DNA from: Okapia johnstoni
Taxonomy: Eukaryota > Chordata > Mammalia > Artiodactyla > Giraffidae
Direction: 5' to 3'
NCBI GenBank assembly: GCA_024291935.2
Contig: CM044314.1
Span: 20,496,001-20,560,000, forward strand
Length of the DNA stretch: 64,000 nt
The notes beneath the pieces are model-generated. The model was given only the letters and a program-made list of their open reading frames with translations, was not told the origin of the DNA and searched no databases. Position numbers and translations under genes: made by a program. Positions 58,401 through 64,000 of this stretch are shown here, piece after piece. Position 1 is the first letter of the stretch. Every line of letters begins with the position of its first letter.

Positions 58401-59479
58401 ATAGATGAAGCAAATCACACTTTTGTCAGTTCACATGTGTTGAGGACCTGCCATTCCCTGGCCTCATTTGTCTCCCATAAGTCCATGAAGCTTGAGACTT
58501 TTTCCAGATGCTGCTTCTCTAAAGGGTCCATTTGGTAAAAAACTAAGAACACAAATCCTTACAAAACCATCCTTCCTTTGAAAGAAGACTAGTCTTCATG
58601 GGTTCCCTTCAATAACTAGTTCCTCTAAGGTATTTAAAACATGATCAGTGCATATAATAAATTGATATTCATTTAAGTTTTATGCAGTGCATATGCATAT
58701 ATGAGTATATATGTACTTTACTGAATTTACAGACCCTGAGACCCAAATTCCCAGATTATGAAAGGAAGGAAGCTTAGCCACTATAGTAAACTCTCCCTGT
58801 TGACTCACGTCCTATGGACAATTATGATGTTAGCAGCCGTTGTCCAAGACTGTGCAGACCACATCATAGTCAAGGAGTTGGTCTGATCGTTATCTAGACC
58901 AACTCCCTTGTTTTAGAGACAGGAGACACCACGGCCAAAGACTAAACGGAGTTACCCAAGGTCACACAGCACCTGAGACAGAGCCAGGCTCAGAATTCAA
59001 GCCCTGACTCCTAGTCCTACACTACCTACATAGCCTCTGCCACACATACTCCTCCTTCCCCGACACACAGTCTTGAAATTTCTTTCTCAGACTCTGCTGA
59101 CCTGCCACGGCACTTGAGTATCACTTTGCTTCTCCCAACTACTGCTACGCCCAGCTCCCAAGGCTGTTTTTCACACTAGGCTACAGGAGAAGTTATATCA
59201 CAGCTCAGTCAAAATATCCATTTATCAATCCATATTTCCAAATCTACTGGTAATGGATTCTGAAAAGGCTCAATACCAACTGTGTAATGCTTATGGAGGA
59301 TTACTATTAGCCAGCACCAGGAGTGCAGCAAGGGAAGGGTCTTTCCTTAGGTGGCTAAAGATTAAAACTAAGGGCAAGCATGAACTCAGTAGTACAAAGT
59401 TGGGAGGAACCTACAGAAGGAAGGCAAAAACTGGAGCACAGTGCGGGAGGCAGCACCTTTAAAAAACATACACAGTGTG

Positions 59480-60254
59480 ACTATAAAATTGCAAGTCTTG
59501 TCTTTTAATAAAATAAGAAATAAGCATGACAGAATGTAGAACTCTAAACGAACATTTCTCTCTCAAAGTAATCACATCTTTAGTTCCAACAAAGCTACCC
59601 TTGTTGGAGACATTATCTGGAACTCTTCTTTGAGGAAAGGGGGGAAAAAAGGCAGTCTATGAGCCACATTAGAAAATAACCTTCCATATGTCGGGCTGTT
59701 TAAAAACAGAAAATCCACACTCAGAAGATGACACAGAAAAACTGAAAAGTGTGCTGCAGCTCTTGTGGAGGTTCCCGAAAGACCTCTAGCAAATTCTGAG
59801 CAACAGCATCACCACTGGAGAAACGTGTGTCCTCCCAAGACAGCCACTTTCAATGGGAGGGCATTCATTTGGATAGAAAAGGTCTGCTGTCGAATTAAAA
59901 AAAAAAAAAGACCCACAAAACCCAGCCACACTCCCTTTATAGTCACACTTGCATTTGATTAAAAAAATACAACAACAACACTCATACATAGTTCTTGTAT
60001 GAATTCGAATTAAGAGACATTACATTCAGAATGATAGCACTCAAAGTGATAATTTTCAGAAAACTCTACCAGCTTCTTTACCACTGAAGGGGTACATAGG
60101 GTGCAGCTGTTTACCTGAATGTATTCTTAAGTGACTACTCCCACTCTAAGTTTCCTAGTTTGTAGCTCTGTTACAGGTTACTGACCGCCAGTTCGTGTTC
60201 CAGACTTTCTTTGCCAATACAGATTAATTGCAAGGGAGCCACCCCCACAGTCTT
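59480..60254 (-). other. MSANTD3: MSANTD3 3' UTR (probable)
   Basis: Sequence directly downstream of the MSANTD3 stop on the minus strand. I see no recognisable ruminant repeat in it, unlike most of the window. An ATTAAA signal on the minus strand at 59504-59509 would give an end near 59480-59490. A second candidate, AATAAA at 58067-58072, would give a longer UTR. The end is therefore tentative. Confidence 0.5.
59504..59509 (-). terminator. candidate polyadenylation signal of MSANTD3
   Basis: The minus strand reads ATTAAA, the commonest variant signal, about 750 nt after the stop codon. Sequence alone cannot show that it is used. Confidence 0.35.
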
Positions 60255-60664
60255 TTAGGGTGAATTGGGAAAGGGCCGGTTAAATGAGGAAACAGGCCAC
60301 TCCTTGGTAAAAGTTTGTAGTTTTCTTTCCCAATACATCTTCTTTTTATTGAGAACTTCCATTTTTATCCTGTGCTCCTCCTCTGCCATCTCACACTCTC
60401 GCTCTATCTGCTGGATTTTGGCCACATGCACCTCATTCATTTGTATCAGCTGCAGTTGTAAGATGGACATTTGTTGATGGTGTTCTTCCTCATGCATCTT
60501 TTTTAAAGCACCTTCCTGAGAGGTTTTGCTCCTGTAGTTTTTATTGGCTGTTATTCTGACAGCTGAACACGAGGGTTCAGGTTGAGAGGTCCCCTCACAT
60601 ACTGGAAAATGTATGAACTCTTTCTCATCATCGCACAGTTCTCTATTTGAAACAGCAAATGATT
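60255..60664 (-). CDS. MSANTD3: MSANTD3 last coding exon: coiled-coil C-terminus
   Basis: On the minus strand 'tgctactgtttttcag' precedes AA, which completes a Glu codon, then 136 codons to TAA at 60255-60257. The peptide begins [20 protein letters not shown], continues through [15 protein letters not shown] and [20 protein letters not shown], and ends [11 protein letters not shown]. This is the carboxy-terminal half of MSANTD3 (Myb/SANT-like DNA-binding domain protein 3, about 275 residues in human as I recall). The charged, Leu/Ile/Met-spaced stretch from the Lys-Lys-Met-His to about the Trp-Glu-Arg-Lys is a likely coiled coil for self-association. The DNA-binding SANT domain is in an earlier exon beyond the right edge. 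The exon is intact. Its incoming phase and first two bases equal those of TMEFF1 exon 2, which fits the known human readthrough between the two genes. Confidence 0.95.
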
Positions 60665-63600
60665 CTGAAAAACAGTAGCAGAAAACATATGTTCAAAGAT
60701 CTTACAGGCAGAGAGTAAATCAATCCTATTTCAAATGACAGGGTCCCCCATGGCAGGATGACTTGAGACAGCATCTGCTCTGGTCTGCATGGCCACAGGT
60801 ACCCCTGCCACTCCTAACTTTAAAAAAAACCCATACATCGAAAGCACTTTTCCCTTAAGAAGTAACGATAATAGGTTTCATCATGTCAGTTCTGACACTG
60901 CAAACTATGGGAAAAGTGGTCCAAGACTGTGCTTACCAAGGACTGGAGACCTGGGTATGCGGATATAAGTTCTAAAATGCAATGTGCACAACCCCCAGTG
61001 AGCAGAAGACCACAGTACGAAGCCAGCAGTCGGTTTGCAGATTAAGTTCTCCCTCAGTCTTATCTCCCTCTCTGATTCTCATTCAGCCACGAACACTGAA
61101 GATCAAGCTCCACAAGGGCACCATTGTTGGGGGTCCTGGACACAGGTCTTACCCCTCACCCTGGATAGGCATCTCACAAAGGTTCTTCCTGGGAAGATGA
61201 GCCTACATTCCCTGGCTTAACTTCCTCAGACTTTTCTTCAGTCTCCTACATTTGGCTGTTCCTCTAGCACTGCCATCTGGGGGTCAATATTCAGATCCTA
61301 AAGACAATTTCTGACGTCCCTCTTATGTAACTTTTCCCTAGCACTTGACAATCCTTCTTGACAATTTTTTCCTCTATTAGCTTCTGAACCATTGCTTTCT
61401 CCAAAGTTTCCTCTCTGATTGCTCTTTCTTCTGTCTCTTTTCTAGACTTACACTTAAATGTTCCCCTGGGGTTCCTATCTCTGGCTCTGTTTTCAATACA
61501 CCCTAAGTAACCCTCATAGTCTGATTCCAACCTTCCTTTATCTTCCCTGACTTACTCTTCAAAATCCCAGGTATCCTCCAATTCTACCACAATCTTTATT
61601 TTCTCCCATAATGCTGTCTCACTGCTCCTTCAGCCTACAGTTGGGCTCAGTAATTGTCCCCAGCCCCTAACTCAAACACACACTCTTACTCCAGTTTCCC
61701 TTCCAACCTCCTCCCTAACTCCTCCTTCATTCAGGATCAGTGCTACTTGCTCTGTGAAACCTCAGCCCTCTCCCTTTCTCTTCTGTTACAGAACTTAACA
61801 CATCCTAGTATTGTTTGAGGACTGTGACTTATTCATTTCTTTTATCCTTGGGCACCAATTATTTTGCTTGGTATCTAGCGGATGCCTAGTAAATATTTAT
61901 GCACTGAAGCTTTGAATAGAAGGGAACAGAGCTTATGGATACAAAAGGTTGCCACGTTTGCCCTAGTATTTTTATAGGGCGATGATATGAGTATCGTTTA
62001 GCGAGTTTCCACAAGGAAACCACTAACACCACTAACCCATGATTCCATGTGGTAGGATTGGATTCTAGCTTTGACTCCAGTGCTTTCTTGGGACGCTTTA
62101 TATTTCCAATAATGAGAGTCCTCTCCTTGGAGAAAAATAACATCAATTTATTAACAGAGTTGATTACATTAGTACGTCCATTCCATTATTCCAGAAGATG
62201 GGATGCCAGGAATGTAAATGGCTACTGGGGGAAACCTAACTCATAACACTCTGTTAATAAAAGGAAAATGGCTGCTGTTTAGATGATTTCACTCCAAAGG
62301 GTTAGGTAACAACCATAACTAGTCCCTAATTAAGCTTAAAGAAAGGGTAAAAAAAAAATCTTACTTTTGAAAGGGAAGGTTAAAAGGACTCCTGCGTCAT
62401 CCAGAGATAATGAAAATGTCTCCCTAGGAGTCTTCCCAACTCCAGCGGCTACAGCCTCAATTAGATGTCCTTCCCTCGAGCTCCCACTGCCTCCGGAGCC
62501 TACCTCTGGCAGAGCACTTGTTAAAACTGGCGGTTTAACTACCTCCCCTTCAGGCCTCTGAGCACTTTGAAGACAGACACTGCCTCTAATTCATCCCCCT
62601 GGAGGACCCAGCTCAGGGCCTGACACACTGCTGGGCTTGTAAGAAATGTGTGCGGGATGAATTGGCTGCAGAGGGTCATATCGCTCTCAACACGGCACAA
62701 CTGTGAAGAAAGAATGGCATTCTGAGTGGAGAGCCGAGGCGCAGACAAAGGAGTAGGGATGGCTGAGCACCGAGAATGGGGTCCCTCAGATGGGATCAAA
62801 TGCAAAGAGGATTACCTCATCCATTTCCTTTCGAGTCTCAGATCTGAAACTGTCTTCAAAGAAGTCTAGACACATTAGACGTTTTTTGGTACCTTTAGCC
62901 TCTTCTCTGATTTCATTCCAGAGGACAGTTCTGGATACTCCTCTGAGCTTTTAAAAAGTCCATGCCCTGACAATGCTACTCATCTCTCCCAATTTCTAAA
63001 TGCTTATTTTTATCTCAGTAAGTCTTGGCTTTGGGGGCCTTTTGATGATGATGATGATGACGACAGCAGCTACCATTTTGCAGCATTATCTCATTTAATC
63101 CTTACAACAACCCTCTGAGAGAGGTGTTTTTGTTTTTGTTCCATTTTTGGGCACACCCCATGGCATGTGGGACCATGGATCGAACCTGCCCCTGCACTGG
63201 AAGACAAAGTCTTAACCACTGGACCACAGGGAAGTCCTTGAGGGAGGTATTATTATAGAAAATCCAACACAATAAGCTAAAGTCACTTGGCTAGTTGAAA
63301 GAACCAGGACTCCAATCCAGGTCTGCCTGACTCCAAAACCCAAGCTCAATTACTATAACACCCAGCCTCTCATTATATCACCTGCTCAGCTGATTACTTA
63401 CATATCTTGAAATGCAGTCTTCAGGTTGTATCCACTAAAAAACCACTGATTATTAAGACTATGGGTGTATATTTCAAATTTTGATCTCCAAATTTCTCTC
63501 TAGACTTATGAACATGAAGACAGTATGTTTATGTCTGGGAACAGATAAATGAATCTATTTTAAAATTAATTTTTTTTTACTTTAAAAGTGTGTACATTTT

Positions 63601-64000
63601 AAATTTAAAAAACCAGATCTCTCAAGACTCTGCTAGAAGCTGGAGGTTAAAACTAGAGAAGCCCGATGGAGTAGTTAATTAACTTCCACACAGATATTAG
63701 CTCCAACGATTGGAAGCTAGTGTTCAGATGGGGAGAGTCTCCTCTTAATTGGAAAAAGACTATCCTGGGAATGGCAACCTGCTGCAAACACACACCATGT
63801 AATCTCTCTCCCAGGTAAAACAAAGCCACCTGAAGTAGAAAACAACTCGATCGTGTGCAAAACGGGTAAGAAGGCCTAAAGTGTTTCCTGGGAGCAGAGA
63901 ACACAGTCAAGGGGTGTTCTTTCACTTGGGCAATTTGAGTAAGTTTAATTTCACCAGGAAAACCAATGAAGGCAGTCAAAGGATGGGAAGGAAACTATGT
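60665..64000 (-). other. MSANTD3: MSANTD3 intron (partial)
   Basis: The intron before the last MSANTD3 exon, running off the right edge. It has far fewer recent repeats than the rest of the window: a reverse CHR-like SINE at 63125-63238 and a short (GAT)n tract at 63046-63060. No sequence resembling the SANT-domain exon is present in any frame. The open frames at 61291-61530 and 62539-62805 have no recognisable homology. Confidence 0.75.
63125..63238 (-). mobile_element. CHR-like tRNA SINE (reverse)
   Basis: 'tgtttttgtttttgttccat' start, 'cccatggcatgtgggaccat', 'ggatcgaacctgcccctgca' and 'aaccactggaccacagggaa'. The genomic words 'ctctgagagaggtgttt' before and 'ccttgagggaggtatt' after give a possible target duplication. 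Confidence 0.8.

Larger units (their letters stand above)
39120..59480. other. TMEFF1-MSANTD3 intergenic region
   Basis: About 20 kb between the TMEFF1 start codon and the probable MSANTD3 3' end. The first 640 bp are the CpG island; the rest is AT-rich and repeat-laden, with the recognisable repeats listed separately. No further protein gene or RNA gene is supported. Stretches 42430-43600, 43730-45090, 46200-47640, 49860-51040, 54620-56370 and 56600-59480 hold nothing beyond scattered old-repeat traces. In human, transcripts read through this interval from MSANTD3 into TMEFF1, so it may be transcribed as an intron. Confidence 0.75.

Noticed and set aside
61291..61530. A 79-codon charged open frame on the minus strand in the MSANTD3 intron
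   Set aside because: No splice sites or homology that I recognise; it does not resemble any part of MSANTD3.
60665..64000. Search for the MSANTD3 SANT-domain exon in the window
   Set aside because: None of the minus-strand frames carries the expected N-terminal Myb/SANT-like sequence, so that exon must be beyond 64000.

Overview
This is mammalian nuclear DNA, and clearly from a ruminant. It is littered with BovB (RTE-type) LINE fragments, Bov-tA and BovA2 SINEs whose tails match BovB, artiodactyl L1 3' ends and older cetartiodactyl tRNA-derived SINEs. Beneath these lie shared placental repeats: MIR, MER5, MER20, an MLT2-type LTR and MER2/Tigger-like transposons. The species cannot be told from the sequence. 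The gene pair corresponds to human 9q31.1.

Two host genes are present, both on the minus strand. MSANTD3 contributes its last coding exon (60255-60664), about 3.3 kb of the preceding intron (60665-64000) and a 3' UTR below 60255. TMEFF1 (tomoregulin-1) begins 20 kb further on, with exon 1 in a CpG island (38928-39119). It continues leftwards with exon 2 (14130-14239), exon 3 (5703-5832) and a 27-nt microexon 4 (1014-1040). The rest of TMEFF1 (second follistatin module, EGF-like domain, membrane segment) lies off the left edge, and the SANT-domain exon of MSANTD3 lies off the right edge.

The most consequential observation is in TMEFF1 exon 1. The signal peptide and the conserved Cys-containing segment before exon 2 lie in different frames, as if one base were missing within 38987-38993. 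Read literally, translation stops at the second complete codon of exon 2. The MSANTD3 terminal exon and TMEFF1 exon 2 share the same incoming phase, each starting with AA to complete a Glu codon. An MSANTD3-TMEFF1 readthrough transcript, known in human, would therefore stay in frame and bypass the damaged exon.

The remainder is introns and intergenic DNA dominated by retrotransposons. Two BovB elements, at 24.4 kb and 34.4 kb, each contain a second BovB inserted in the opposite orientation with an 8-bp target duplication, at points close together in the element. Other structures worth a look are a Bov-tA trimer between roughly 40-bp near-identical flanks, a 13-bp perfect hairpin, a three-unit degenerate tandem repeat, a long (AC)n tract beside the CpG island and a BovB with a duplicated YADD catalytic motif. 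I found no novel multi-gene system; the window is an ordinary gene-plus-repeat landscape with these local oddities.
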